NCBI GenBank assembly: GCA_963730735.1
Contig: CAVSSX010000008.1
Coordinates: 434,001 to 498,000, forward strand
DNA from: CAVSSX01 sp963730735
GTDB taxonomy: Bacteria; Actinomycetota; Acidimicrobiia; Acidimicrobiales; RAAP-2
Length of the DNA stretch: 64,000 nt
Reading direction: 5' to 3'
The notes under the pieces were generated by a model that worked only from the letters and a program-made list of their open reading frames with translations, ran no database searches and was not told the DNA's origin. The position numbers and the translations under genes were made by a program. Below, piece after piece: positions 34,917-43,139 of the stretch (its first letter is position 1; the number at the start of each line of letters is the position of its first letter).

Positions 34917-35597
34917 GTGGCCCGCATCCTGCTGATCGACGACGACGCCGCCCTGGTGCGGGCGCTGCGGATCGGGCTCAGCGCCCGGGGCTACGAGATC
35001 GTCTCGGCCCGCTCCGGGGAGGAGGGCCTCACCCAGGCCTCCCTGTCCGATCCCGACGTCGTGGTCCTCGACCTCGGGCTACCCGACCTCGACGGGGTGG
35101 AGGTGGCCCGGCGCCTGCGGACCTGGTCCGCAGTGCCGGTGATCGTGCTGTCGGCGGCCGGGGACGAGGCCCGCAAGGTGGCCGCTCTCGACGGCGGGGC
35201 CGACGACTACGTCACCAAGCCCTTCGGCATGGCCGAGCTCGAGGCCCGGTTGCGGGTCGCCCTCAGGCGGGCCCGGGGCGACGGGCCCGAGGCGCCCACC
35301 GAGGTGACGGTGGGACGGATCGACGTCGACCTGGTCCACCACATGGCCCGGGTGGACGGGACGCCGATCGACCTCACCAGCCGAGAGTTCGACCTCCTGG
35401 CCTTCCTGGCCCGGCACGCCGGCAAGGTCTGCACGCACCAGATGATCCTGCGCGACGTCTGGGGATCGGCCTACGCCAACGAGGCCCACTACCTCCGGGT
35501 CTACGCCCATCGGCTCCGCAAGAAGCTGGGCGACGCCGGGTCGGCCCTACGCACCCAGCCGGGCATCGGCTACCAGCTGGTCGACGAGGGCCCCTGA
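34917..35597 (+). CDS. kdpE: KdpE-type OmpR/PhoB response regulator
   Basis: A 226-residue two-domain regulator. The receiver domain has LLIDDDAALV at the start, the phospho-acceptor Asp in VVVLDLGLPDLDG near residue 51, and the switch Lys in DDYVTKPFG. A winged-helix domain covers about 130-222 (LTSREFDLLAFLARH ... RVYAHRLRKKLG). GTG at 34917 follows the kinase gene by 9 bases. It is expected to activate the kdpFABC operon, which is encoded on the opposite strand 2 kb away. Confidence 0.9.
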   Translation: MARILLIDDDAALVRALRIGLSARGYEIVSARSGEEGLTQASLSDPDVVVLDLGLPDLDGVEVARRLRTWSAVPVIVLSAAGDEARKVAALDGGADDYVTKPFGMAELEARLRVALRRARGDGPEAPTEVTVGRIDVDLVHHMARVDGTPIDLTSREFDLLAFLARHAGKVCTHQMILRDVWGSAYANEAHYLRVYAHRLRKKLGDAGSALRTQPGIGYQLVDEGP

Positions 35598-35646
35598 CGG
35601 TAAGGGAAATGGTGTGACCAACAAGGGGGTTGGCACATGACGCTGC

Positions 35647-36519
35647 GTGGACAAGACTGCCGAGATGAGCAAGACCGCGAAGCAGGCCAAGATCCCTGGT
35701 CCCTCCTCCGCCGGCAACGGGAACGGCGACGAGCCCATCCTCGTCCCGAAGGCCCAGTACGAGAAGGAGCTGGCCCGCCTGCAGGTCGAGCTGGTCCGGA
35801 TGCAGGAGTGGATCATCCACGAGGGCATGAAGGTGGTGGTGATCTTCGAGGGGCGCGACACCGCCGGCAAGGGCGGGACCATCAAGCGGATCATGGAGCG
35901 GCTGAACGCCCGCTACGCCCGGGTGGTGGCCCTCGGCACGCCGAGCGACCGCGAGCGGTCGCAGTGGTACTTCCAGCGCTACGTGGAGCACCTGCCGGCG
36001 GCCGGTGAGATCGTCCTGTTCGACCGCAGCTGGTACAACCGGGCCGGCGTCGAGAAGGTCATGGGCTTCTGCACCGACGAGGAGCACGAGGAGTTTCTCC
36101 GCACCTGCCCCCAGATCGAACGGGCCCTGGTCCGCTCGGGCATCAAGGTCATCAAGTTCTGGCTGTCGCTGAGTGACGCCGAGCAGGAGCACCGGTTCCT
36201 CGAACGCATCAACAACCCCGGCAAGCGCTGGAAGCTGAGCCCCATGGACCTCCAGGCCCGAGCCCACTGGGTCGACTATGCCGAGGCCAAGGACGAGATG
36301 TTCTCGTACACGGACATCAAGGAGGCCCCCTGGTTCGTGGTCGACGCCGACGACAAGCGGACGGCCCGGCTCAACCTGATCGCCCAGCTGTTGACCCAGA
36401 TCGACTACCACGACGTGCCGCACTCGGCCATCGAGCTGCCGCCCCGCCAGGAGCGCAGCTACCAGCGGCCGCCCATCGACTCCCAGACCTGGGTACCGAC
36501 CCGCTACCAGGTGGTCTGA
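35647..36519 (+). CDS. ppk2: Polyphosphate kinase 2 (PPK2)
   Basis: A 290-residue PPK2. Walker A GRDTAGKGGTIKRIMERL, lid region GTPSDRERSQWYFQRY, Walker B VLFDRSWYNRAGVEKVMGF and the late FWLSLSDAEQEHRF block are all intact. It transfers phosphate between polyphosphate and nucleoside mono- or diphosphates. The start may be GTG 35647 or the better ATG 35665 (MSKTAKQ). The adenylate kinase gene follows after 25 bases, forming a nucleotide/polyphosphate pair downstream of kdpE. Confidence 0.92.
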   Translation: MDKTAEMSKTAKQAKIPGPSSAGNGNGDEPILVPKAQYEKELARLQVELVRMQEWIIHEGMKVVVIFEGRDTAGKGGTIKRIMERLNARYARVVALGTPSDRERSQWYFQRYVEHLPAAGEIVLFDRSWYNRAGVEKVMGFCTDEEHEEFLRTCPQIERALVRSGIKVIKFWLSLSDAEQEHRFLERINNPGKRWKLSPMDLQARAHWVDYAEAKDEMFSYTDIKEAPWFVVDADDKRTARLNLIAQLLTQIDYHDVPHSAIELPPRQERSYQRPPIDSQTWVPTRYQVV

Positions 36520-36544
36520 ACGAACAACCCGGTTACCCTGTCAC

Positions 36545-37201
36545 ATGCGCAAGTACGTGATCATGGGGATCCAGGGCAGCGGCAAGGGCACCCAGGCGAA
36601 GTTGCTGGCCGACGACCTCGATCTCGTCCACATCAGCGTGGGTGACATCTTCCGCCAGAACGTCCACAACCACACCAAGTTGGGCGCCCAGGTGCGGCGC
36701 ACCATGTCCTCGGGTTCCCTGGTCAGCGACGACATCGTGGAGAAGGTGGTGCGCGACCGCCTGGCCGAGCACGACTGGAACTACGGCTTCGTGGTCGACG
36801 GCTTCCCCCGCAACGCCCGGCAGGCCGAGTTCTTCCTCGAGAGCTACGACATCGACGGGGTGATCAACCTCGAGCTCCCCTACGCCGAAGTCGAGCGCCG
36901 GGTGCTGTCGCGCCGCTACTGCGAGGGCTGCGGGCTCGACTACAACTTGCTCGACCACGAGCCGGGCTCGCCGCACGTCTGCGAGGCGTGCGGGGGCCGG
37001 CTGGTGACCCGGGAGGACGACACGCCCGAGGCCCTGGCCGCCCGCTGCAAGGACTACTACCAGCAGACGGCGCCGGTGCTGGCCATCTTCGAACGCAAGG
37101 AGTTCGTGGCCTCCTTCGACGCCACGGCGTCGATCGGCGACCTCCAGACGGCCATCCGCCGGCGCTTCGGCCTCCCACAGGTGGCGGACCGCACCGCCTA
37201 G
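36545..37201 (+). CDS. adk: Adenylate kinase with zinc-binding LID
   Basis: A 218-residue NMP kinase. The P-loop is MGIQGSGKGTQAK at residues 7-19, the AMP-binding helix HISVGDIFRQN, the central VVDGFPRNARQAEFF, and the LID has CEGCG and CEACGG cysteine pairs that should bind zinc. It interconverts ATP, ADP and AMP. Whether this is the main housekeeping copy cannot be told; the usual actinobacterial adk sits in the ribosomal-protein region, so this may be a second copy working with PPK2. Confidence 0.88.
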   Translation: MRKYVIMGIQGSGKGTQAKLLADDLDLVHISVGDIFRQNVHNHTKLGAQVRRTMSSGSLVSDDIVEKVVRDRLAEHDWNYGFVVDGFPRNARQAEFFLESYDIDGVINLELPYAEVERRVLSRRYCEGCGLDYNLLDHEPGSPHVCEACGGRLVTREDDTPEALAARCKDYYQQTAPVLAIFERKEFVASFDATASIGDLQTAIRRRFGLPQVADRTA

Positions 37202-37512
37202 CGGCCGGCCCGCAGCTCGTAGCCGGGGTTCAGGAGGCACAGGCGACCGTGGTGGAGGCCGACCGTCCCCGCCACCCAGAGCTCGGTCCCGACCGCCAGG
37301 CCCGGGACGAGGTCTCGACCGAGGAACCGCAGGGCGATGGTCCCGGTGCCGTCGGCCAGCTCGGCCTCGAAGCAGAGCTGCGGGTGACGACGCGAGTGGA
37401 CCGCCCGCAGGTGTCCGGCCAGCACCGCCCGCTGTCGCGGCCCGCAGTCGGCGACCGTCCGGGCCACCGGTCGACCACCCCAGCAACGACCCGGCGTCGC
37501 CGGACCGGGCAT
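37198..37512 (-). CDS. Small OB-fold protein coupled to kdpC
   Basis: A 104-residue protein with a single OB-fold: LAGHLRAVHSRR, FEAELADGTGTIALRFLGRD, then LWVAGTVGLHHGRLCLLNPGYEL. This pattern is like actinobacterial OB-fold nucleic-acid-binding proteins such as Rv2694c, which lies next to potassium-uptake genes in Mycobacterium. Its ATG at 37512 overlaps the kdpC stop (ATGA), so it is the last gene of the kdp operon. A role in K+ physiology is inferred only from context. It converges with adk, overlapping by 4 bases. Confidence 0.78.
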   Translation of the reverse strand: MPGPATPGRCWGGRPVARTVADCGPRQRAVLAGHLRAVHSRRHPQLCFEAELADGTGTIALRFLGRDLVPGLAVGTELWVAGTVGLHHGRLCLLNPGYELRAGR

Positions 37513-38138
37513 CACTTGAGGGCGGTCAGGGCCTCGTTCAGCTGCAGCACGTTGAGGTACGACGAGCCGAGGAAGCCGAGCTGGGCCGAGTTCGTCTGCC
37601 GGGCGATGAGGGCCCGGAGGGTGGACGCCGGGATCCCGGTCGCCCGGGACACCATGGGCACCTGGACCAGGGCGTCGGCCGGGGTGATGTCGGGATCGAT
37701 ACCGCTGCCCGAGGTGGTCACCAGGTCGGGCGTCGGGTCGGCCACGCCCATCGTGTGCCAGTAGTTGACCAGATCCTTGGTGTTCTGGAGCAGGGTCTTG
37801 GACCTCGGGCCGAGGTTGGTGGCCGCCGACTCCCCGGCGTTGCCGTTGGCCTCCAGCGGGTTGTCGCCCCCGGCCACGTCCTGCTTCGGGTCGGCGGCGT
37901 AGGGCCCGGTGTCGTCGGGCCGGCCGTGGAAGACGCAGGTCCCGACCCGGTGACCGGGGCACGCCGTGGCCGCCCAGTTCTGCCCGATGAGGGTCGAGCC
38001 CTCCGCGGTCAGCGAGCCGTCGGCCTGGTGCCGGAAGAACAACTGGGCGACCCCGGTGCCGACCAGTGGGTAGACGATGCCGAGACCGACCAGGAACACC
38101 AGGGCGATGAGGACGGAACGGCGGAGCTGCGTGAGCAT
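37512..38138 (-). CDS. kdpC: Potassium-transporting ATPase subunit KdpC
   Basis: A 208-residue subunit with one N-terminal transmembrane helix (residues 10-33, VLIALVFLVGLGIVYPLVG) and an extracytoplasmic domain ending with PDLVTTSGSGIDPDITPADALVQVPMV and ARQTNSAQLGFLGSSYLNVLQLN. These are hallmark KdpC blocks. KdpC stabilises the KdpFABC complex and assists ATP use by KdpB. It follows kdpB by 10 bases and overlaps the OB-fold gene. Confidence 0.95.
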   Translation of the reverse strand: MLTQLRRSVLIALVFLVGLGIVYPLVGTGVAQLFFRHQADGSLTAEGSTLIGQNWAATACPGHRVGTCVFHGRPDDTGPYAADPKQDVAGGDNPLEANGNAGESAATNLGPRSKTLLQNTKDLVNYWHTMGVADPTPDLVTTSGSGIDPDITPADALVQVPMVSRATGIPASTLRALIARQTNSAQLGFLGSSYLNVLQLNEALTALK

Positions 38139-38148
38139 GGTGGGCGCC

Positions 38149-40227
38149 TCAGTACCAGTGGACGGCGGTCAGGAACAGGTCGATGAGCTTGATGAAGATG
38201 AACGGGACGATGAGGCCGCCGACGCCGTAGATCAGGACGTTGCGGCGCAGGATGGCCTGGGCCCCGGCGGCCCGGAAGCGGACGCCCCGCAGGGCCAGCG
38301 GGATCAGGGCGATGATCACCAGGGCGTTGAAGATCACGGCCGAGAGGACCGCCGACTCCGGGCTGTGCAGCTTCATCACGTTCAGCGTGTTGAGCTGCGG
38401 GTAGGTGGCGACGAACAGGGCCGGGATGATGGCGAAGTACTTGGCCACGTCGTTGGCGATCGAGAAGGTGGTGAGCGAGCCCCGGGTGATGAGGAGCTGC
38501 TTGCCGATCTCGACGACGTCGATCAGCTTGGTCGGGTTGGAGTCGAGGTCGACCATGTTCCCGGCCTCCTTGGCCGCCGTCGTCCCGGTGTTCATGGCCA
38601 CACCGACGTCGGCCTGGGCCAGGGCGGGGGCGTCGTTGGTGCCGTCGCCGGTCATGGCCACGAGCTTCCCGCCCTCCTGCTCGGCCTTGATCAGTTCCAT
38701 CTTGGTCTCGGGGGTGGCCTCGGCCAGGAAGTCGTCGACCCCGGCCTCCTGGGCGATGGCCGCCGCCGTGAGCGGGTTGTCCCCGGTGATCATCACCGTG
38801 CGGATGCCCATGGCCCGCATCTCGGCGAAGCGCTCCTGGATCCCCTGCTTCACCACGTCCTTCAACTCGATGACGCCCAAGATCTCGGCTCCGTCGGCCA
38901 CCACCAACGGGGTGGACCCGGCCCGGGCCACCCGGTCGACCACGCCCGTGAGCTCCTCGGGCGCCCGGCCGCCCTGCTCGGCCGACCACACCCGCACCGA
39001 GTCGGCGGCGCCCTTGCGGATCTGGCGACCGCCCACGTCGAGCCCCGACATCCGGGTGGTGGCCGAGAACGGGATGAACGAGTGCGCACCGGTGAGCTCG
39101 CGCTCACGGATGCCGAAGCGCTCCTTGGCCAGCACCACGATAGAGCGGCCCTCGGGGGTCTCGTCGGCCAAGGACGACAGCTGGGCGGCGTCGGCCACCT
39201 CCTCCTCGGTGTGGCCGCCGACGGGGAAGAAGGCCGAGGCCATGCGGTTGCCGAGGGTGATGGTGCCGGTCTTGTCGAGCAGGAGCGTCTGGACGTCGCC
39301 GGCCGCCTCGACGGCCCGGCCACTCATGGCCAGGACGTTCTTCTGCACCAGGCGGTCCATACCGGCGATGCCGATGGCCGACAGGAGGGCGCCGATGGTG
39401 GTCGGGATCAGGCAGACCAACAGGGCAACCAGGACGACCACCGACACCGTGGCCCCGGCGTAGTGGCCGAAGGGCTGGAGGGCCACCACCACCGGCAGGA
39501 ACACGATGGTGAGCACGGCCAGCAGGATGGTCAGGGCGATCTCGTTGGGGGTCTTCTGGCGGTTGGCCCCCTCGACCAGGGTGATCATCCGGTCGAGGAA
39601 GGTCTTGCCCCGCTCGGCCGTGATGCGGACGACGATCCGGTCCGACAGCACCTTGGTCCCGCCGGTGACGGCCGAACGGTCGCCGCCGGACTCGCGGATG
39701 ACCGGGGCCGACTCCCCGGTGATGGCCGACTCGTCGACCGAGGCCACGCCGTCAACGATCTCGCCGTCCGAGGGGATGACGTCACCGGCCTCGCAGACGA
39801 CCAGGTCGCCCCGGGCCAGGTCGGCCGCCGCCACCGTGGACTCGTTCCCGTCGTCGTCCAGCCGACGGGCCTCGGTCTCCGAGCGCATCCGCCGCAGGGT
39901 GTCGGCCTGGGCCTTGCCCCGGCCCTCGGCGATGGCCTCGGCGAAGTTGGCGAACATGACCGTGAGGAACAGCCAGGCGGTGATGGACCAGCTGAACAGC
40001 GTCGGGGTGCGGATCGCCTCGATGAGGACGACGACCGTGCCGACCAGCACGATGAACATCACCGGGTTCTTGATCTGGACGCGCGGATCGAGTTTCTTCA
40101 CCGAGTCGACCAGCGCCTGGCGCAGGATCTCGCGGTCGAAGAGGCTCCGGGACTCGGCCACCCCGTGGGCGTCGGATCGTTCGGGCACCTCGGCGGTCAC
40201 GGTGTCGGGCATGTCGGACGTCTCCAT
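38149..40227 (-). CDS. kdpB: Potassium-transporting P-type ATPase subunit KdpB
   Basis: A 692-residue P-type ATPase. The phosphorylation loop LLDKTGTITLGNRMA carries the catalytic Asp, and TGES in the actuator domain and the TGDGTNDAPALAQADVG hinge are intact, with seven predicted membrane segments in the KdpB pattern. It hydrolyses ATP to drive K+ uptake through KdpA. Its ATG overlaps the kdpA stop by one base (TGATG). Long open frames on the opposite strand here are antisense shadows. Confidence 0.96.
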   Translation of the reverse strand: METSDMPDTVTAEVPERSDAHGVAESRSLFDREILRQALVDSVKKLDPRVQIKNPVMFIVLVGTVVVLIEAIRTPTLFSWSITAWLFLTVMFANFAEAIAEGRGKAQADTLRRMRSETEARRLDDDGNESTVAAADLARGDLVVCEAGDVIPSDGEIVDGVASVDESAITGESAPVIRESGGDRSAVTGGTKVLSDRIVVRITAERGKTFLDRMITLVEGANRQKTPNEIALTILLAVLTIVFLPVVVALQPFGHYAGATVSVVVLVALLVCLIPTTIGALLSAIGIAGMDRLVQKNVLAMSGRAVEAAGDVQTLLLDKTGTITLGNRMASAFFPVGGHTEEEVADAAQLSSLADETPEGRSIVVLAKERFGIRERELTGAHSFIPFSATTRMSGLDVGGRQIRKGAADSVRVWSAEQGGRAPEELTGVVDRVARAGSTPLVVADGAEILGVIELKDVVKQGIQERFAEMRAMGIRTVMITGDNPLTAAAIAQEAGVDDFLAEATPETKMELIKAEQEGGKLVAMTGDGTNDAPALAQADVGVAMNTGTTAAKEAGNMVDLDSNPTKLIDVVEIGKQLLITRGSLTTFSIANDVAKYFAIIPALFVATYPQLNTLNVMKLHSPESAVLSAVIFNALVIIALIPLALRGVRFRAAGAQAILRRNVLIYGVGGLIVPFIFIKLIDLFLTAVHWY

Positions 40228-41921
40228 CAGAAGAAGGTGTGGTGGCTGAGCTGTTCGACGATCGGGCCGAGGGCGACCGCCGGGAAGAAGGTGAGGCCGC
40301 CGATGATCACGATCACGCCGATGGTCAGGCCGACGAACATCGAGTTGTCGGTCCGGAACGTGCCGACCGTCTCGGGCACCACGTTCTTGGCGGCCAGGGC
40401 GCCGGCCAGGGCCAGGGCCGGGATGAGGATGGCGAACCGACCGAGCAGCATGTCGATGCCGCCGATCACGTTGTAGAAGGGCGTGTTCCCGGTCAGGCCG
40501 GCGAAGGCCGAGCCGTTGTTGTTCCCCTGTGAGGTGAGGGCGTAGAGGATCTCGGTGAAGCCGTGGGGACCGGCGTTGAGTGGGCCGGCCCGGCCCTGGT
40601 GGACGGAGACGGCGATGGCCGTCACCACCAGCACGGCGATCGGCATGACCAGGGCCCCCAGGCCGGCGAGTTTGACTTCCCGGGCCTGGATCTTCTTGCC
40701 CAGGTACTCCGGCGTTCGTCCGATCATCAGGCCGCCGATGAAGACGGCGATGATGGCGTAGAGCAGGATGGTGTAGAGCCCGCTGCCGGTGCCCCCCGGC
40801 GTCACCTCCCCGAGCATCATCCCGGTCAGCAGGCCGAACCCGCCGATCGGGGTGAACGAGTCATAGGCGGAGTCGGCCGAACCGGTCGACGTGCCCGTCG
40901 AGGACACCCCGAACAGGGCGGACGAGGTGTCGCCGAAGCGCACCTCCTTGCCCTCGGTGTTGCCGGTCGTCTGGTGGATGCCGGCGGCGGCCACCGCCGG
41001 GTTGCCCTGGTGCTCGGCGGCGCTGGTGAAGCCGACCCAGACGCCGAAGAGGATGACCATGGCGGCGAGCAGGGCGGCGCCGTGCTTGATGCTGCCCACC
41101 ATCTTGCCGAAGGTGTAGGTGAGCGAGAACGGGATGACCAGCAGCAGGAAGATCGACAGCCAGTTGGTGAACGCCGTCGGGTTCTCGAAGGGATGGGCCG
41201 AGTTGACGTCGAAGAAGCCGCCACCGTTGGTCCCCAGCTGCTTGATGGCCTCCATGAAGGCGACCGGGCCCCGGGGGATGGTCTGGGTGACCCCGTTCAG
41301 GGTGTCGGTGATGTGGGCCGGCCCGGCGAGGGTCTGCACCGCCCCCTCGGCCACGAAGATGATCCCGGCCACGAAGGCCACCGGCACCAGGATGTAGAGG
41401 ATGCACCGGGTCATGTCGACCCAGAAATTGCCGATGGTCGCCGCATTGCGCCGGGAGAAGCCCCGCACCAGGGCGATGGCCACGGCGATGCCCACGGCCG
41501 GTGTGACGAACTGCTGGACGGTGAGCGCCCCCATCTGGGAGAAGTACGACATCGTCTCCTCGCCGCCGTAGTTCTGCCAGTTGGTGTTGGTGACGAAGGA
41601 GACGGCCGTGTTCCAGCTGAGGGCGTTCCCCACCGCCCCCAGGTGCTGGGGGTTCCAGGGCAGGCTGCCCTGGATGCGCAGGATGACGTAGGTGAAGACG
41701 ATCGACACCCCCGAGAAGATGACGACCGAGATGGCGTAGCGCTTCCACGTCTGCTCGTTCTCCTCGTTGGCATCGGTGCCGAGGAGCCGGTAGACCGGCC
41801 GCTCGGCCCAGCCGAGGAAGTGGACCCGGCCCTCGAAGACCGCCGCCATGTAGGAGCCCAGGAACCGCCAGGCGACGGCCAGGGCCACCACCAGCGCGAC
41901 GATGGTCCAGAAGAAGCCCAT
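40227..41921 (-). CDS. kdpA: Potassium-transporting ATPase subunit KdpA
   Basis: A 564-residue polytopic channel-like subunit with about ten membrane segments. K+ selectivity-loop regions are recognisable: NTNWQNYGGE, GTNGGGFFDVNSAHPFENP and TSQGNNNGSAFAGL. It binds and passes K+ for high-affinity uptake. Its ATG at 41921 overlaps the kdpF stop, and the length matches family members. Confidence 0.96.
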   Translation of the reverse strand: MGFFWTIVALVVALAVAWRFLGSYMAAVFEGRVHFLGWAERPVYRLLGTDANEENEQTWKRYAISVVIFSGVSIVFTYVILRIQGSLPWNPQHLGAVGNALSWNTAVSFVTNTNWQNYGGEETMSYFSQMGALTVQQFVTPAVGIAVAIALVRGFSRRNAATIGNFWVDMTRCILYILVPVAFVAGIIFVAEGAVQTLAGPAHITDTLNGVTQTIPRGPVAFMEAIKQLGTNGGGFFDVNSAHPFENPTAFTNWLSIFLLLVIPFSLTYTFGKMVGSIKHGAALLAAMVILFGVWVGFTSAAEHQGNPAVAAAGIHQTTGNTEGKEVRFGDTSSALFGVSSTGTSTGSADSAYDSFTPIGGFGLLTGMMLGEVTPGGTGSGLYTILLYAIIAVFIGGLMIGRTPEYLGKKIQAREVKLAGLGALVMPIAVLVVTAIAVSVHQGRAGPLNAGPHGFTEILYALTSQGNNNGSAFAGLTGNTPFYNVIGGIDMLLGRFAILIPALALAGALAAKNVVPETVGTFRTDNSMFVGLTIGVIVIIGGLTFFPAVALGPIVEQLSHHTFF

Positions 41922-42010
41922 CAGAACTTCTCGGGCTTGAACATGGCCACGCCCAGGTAGACGAACAGCACCACCGAGACGCCGAGGAGGACACCCTGGA
42001 CGAGGTTCAT
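41921..42010 (-). CDS. kdpF: KdpF, single-pass small subunit
   Basis: A 29-residue peptide read on the minus strand, starting MNLVQGVLLG and ending AMFKPEKF. It is one transmembrane helix with the C-terminal FKPEKF typical of KdpF. KdpF stabilises the Kdp complex in the membrane. The stop overlaps the kdpA start (ATGA), and its own start overlaps the stop of an even smaller upstream ORF. Confidence 0.92.
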   Translation of the reverse strand: MNLVQGVLLGVSVVLFVYLGVAMFKPEKF

Positions 42011-42090
42011 ACCCGGTCCAGCGCCCAGATCAGGCCGAGCATCCCGGCCACGAACACCAGGATCCCGAGGACTGCGAAGAAATCACCCAT
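42007..42090 (-). CDS. 27-residue membrane peptide upstream of kdpF
   Basis: The frame begins MGDFFAVLGI and ends LGLIWALDRV, forming one hydrophobic helix with a polar C-terminal end. It overlaps kdpF by ATGA, so it is translationally coupled and is the first gene of the operon. Similar tiny ORFs precede kdpF in many bacteria. Its function is unknown; it may be an additional Kdp accessory subunit. Confidence 0.75.
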   Translation of the reverse strand: MGDFFAVLGILVFVAGMLGLIWALDRV

Positions 42091-42235
42091 GGGGCCATCG
42101 TGGGGCCGAGGACGTCAACACGACGTCACGACCGCCGCCCCGGCCATCAATAGATCATCAACGCCCTGCTGATCGACCGATCGACCCCCGTTGGTAGCGT
42201 CCAGGTATGCGGCATTGCTCACCCCACGGGACGGC

Positions 42236-43112
42236 GTGAGCGACCTCGAACGCCAGCTGCTCACCCTGCCCGACGGCCGGGTGCTCGGCTACGCCGAGTA
42301 CGGGGACCCCGATGGCCTGCCGGTGCTCAGCTTCCACGGCGGCATCAGCTCACGCCTCGACGCCCGGCCGGCCGACGAGGCGGCCCGGCGACTCGGCATC
42401 CGGCTCGTCGCCCCGGACCGCCCGGGCATGGGGCTCTCCACCTACCTGCCCCGGCGCACCCTGCTCGACTGGCCGGCCGACGTGACCGCCCTGGTCGACG
42501 CCCTGGGCATCGACCGGTTCGCCGCCCTCGGATGGTCGGCCGGTGGCGCCTACGCCGTGGCCTGCGCCTACGCCCTGGCCGACCGGGTGACGGGCATCGC
42601 CCTGCTCTCGAGCGCCGCCCCGTTCGAGGTCATCGGCACCCGCAAGGGCCTGGGCGGGGCCGACCGGATCCTGCTCGTGCTCTGCCGGTGGGCCCCGCCC
42701 TTGGCCGCCCTGACCCTCGAGGGGGCGGTCGTGCGGCCCCCGGCCAACGTGCTGCGCTCGACGGTGGCCAAGGGCATGACCCCGCGGGACATGGAGGCGC
42801 TCGACCGGGCCGGACCGCCCGAGGTCTCCCTCGAGTTCGTGCGCGAGTCGTGCCGGTCGGGCACCCGGGGCGTGATCCGCGACTACCGGGTCTTCGGCGA
42901 CCCGTGGGGCTTCGCCCTGGAGGACGTCACCGTGCCCACCACCGTGTGGGAGGGGACCGAGGACACGACCGGCCCGCCGACGCTACTCGGCCACGTTGGC
43001 CGAGCGCATCCCGGACGCCACCTTGCACCTGGTGCCCGGGGAGGGCCACCTGTCGCTCCCCCGCAACCACGCCGAGGCCATCCTCACCTCGCTGCTCGCC
43101 CCGTCGCCCTGA
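42236..43112 (+). CDS. Alpha/beta hydrolase (frameshifted as sequenced)
   Basis: The first 245 codons form an alpha/beta hydrolase: oxyanion region LSFHGGISSRLDARP, PDRPGMGLS, and nucleophile elbow ALGWSAGGAYAVA (Ser). The usual end, with the catalytic His in LVPGEGHLSLPRNHAEAIL, lies in another frame; one extra base near 42979-42983 explains this. The repaired protein is 291 residues. GTG at 42236 starts MSDLERQLL-like sequence; a TTG at 42191 is less likely. It lies between the divergent kdp operon and a convergent reductase. The substrate is unknown. Confidence 0.8.
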
Positions 43113-43139
43113 GCGGTCGGGTCAGCCTGAGGGGCCGGG

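Noticed and set aside
38077..40476. A 799-codon open frame on the plus strand
   Set aside because: It is wholly antisense to kdpB and the start of kdpA, and its translation is low-complexity Gly/Asp/His/Arg sequence typical of GC-rich shadow frames.
40563..41960. A 465-codon plus-strand frame
   Set aside because: Antisense shadow of kdpA; no recognisable domain.
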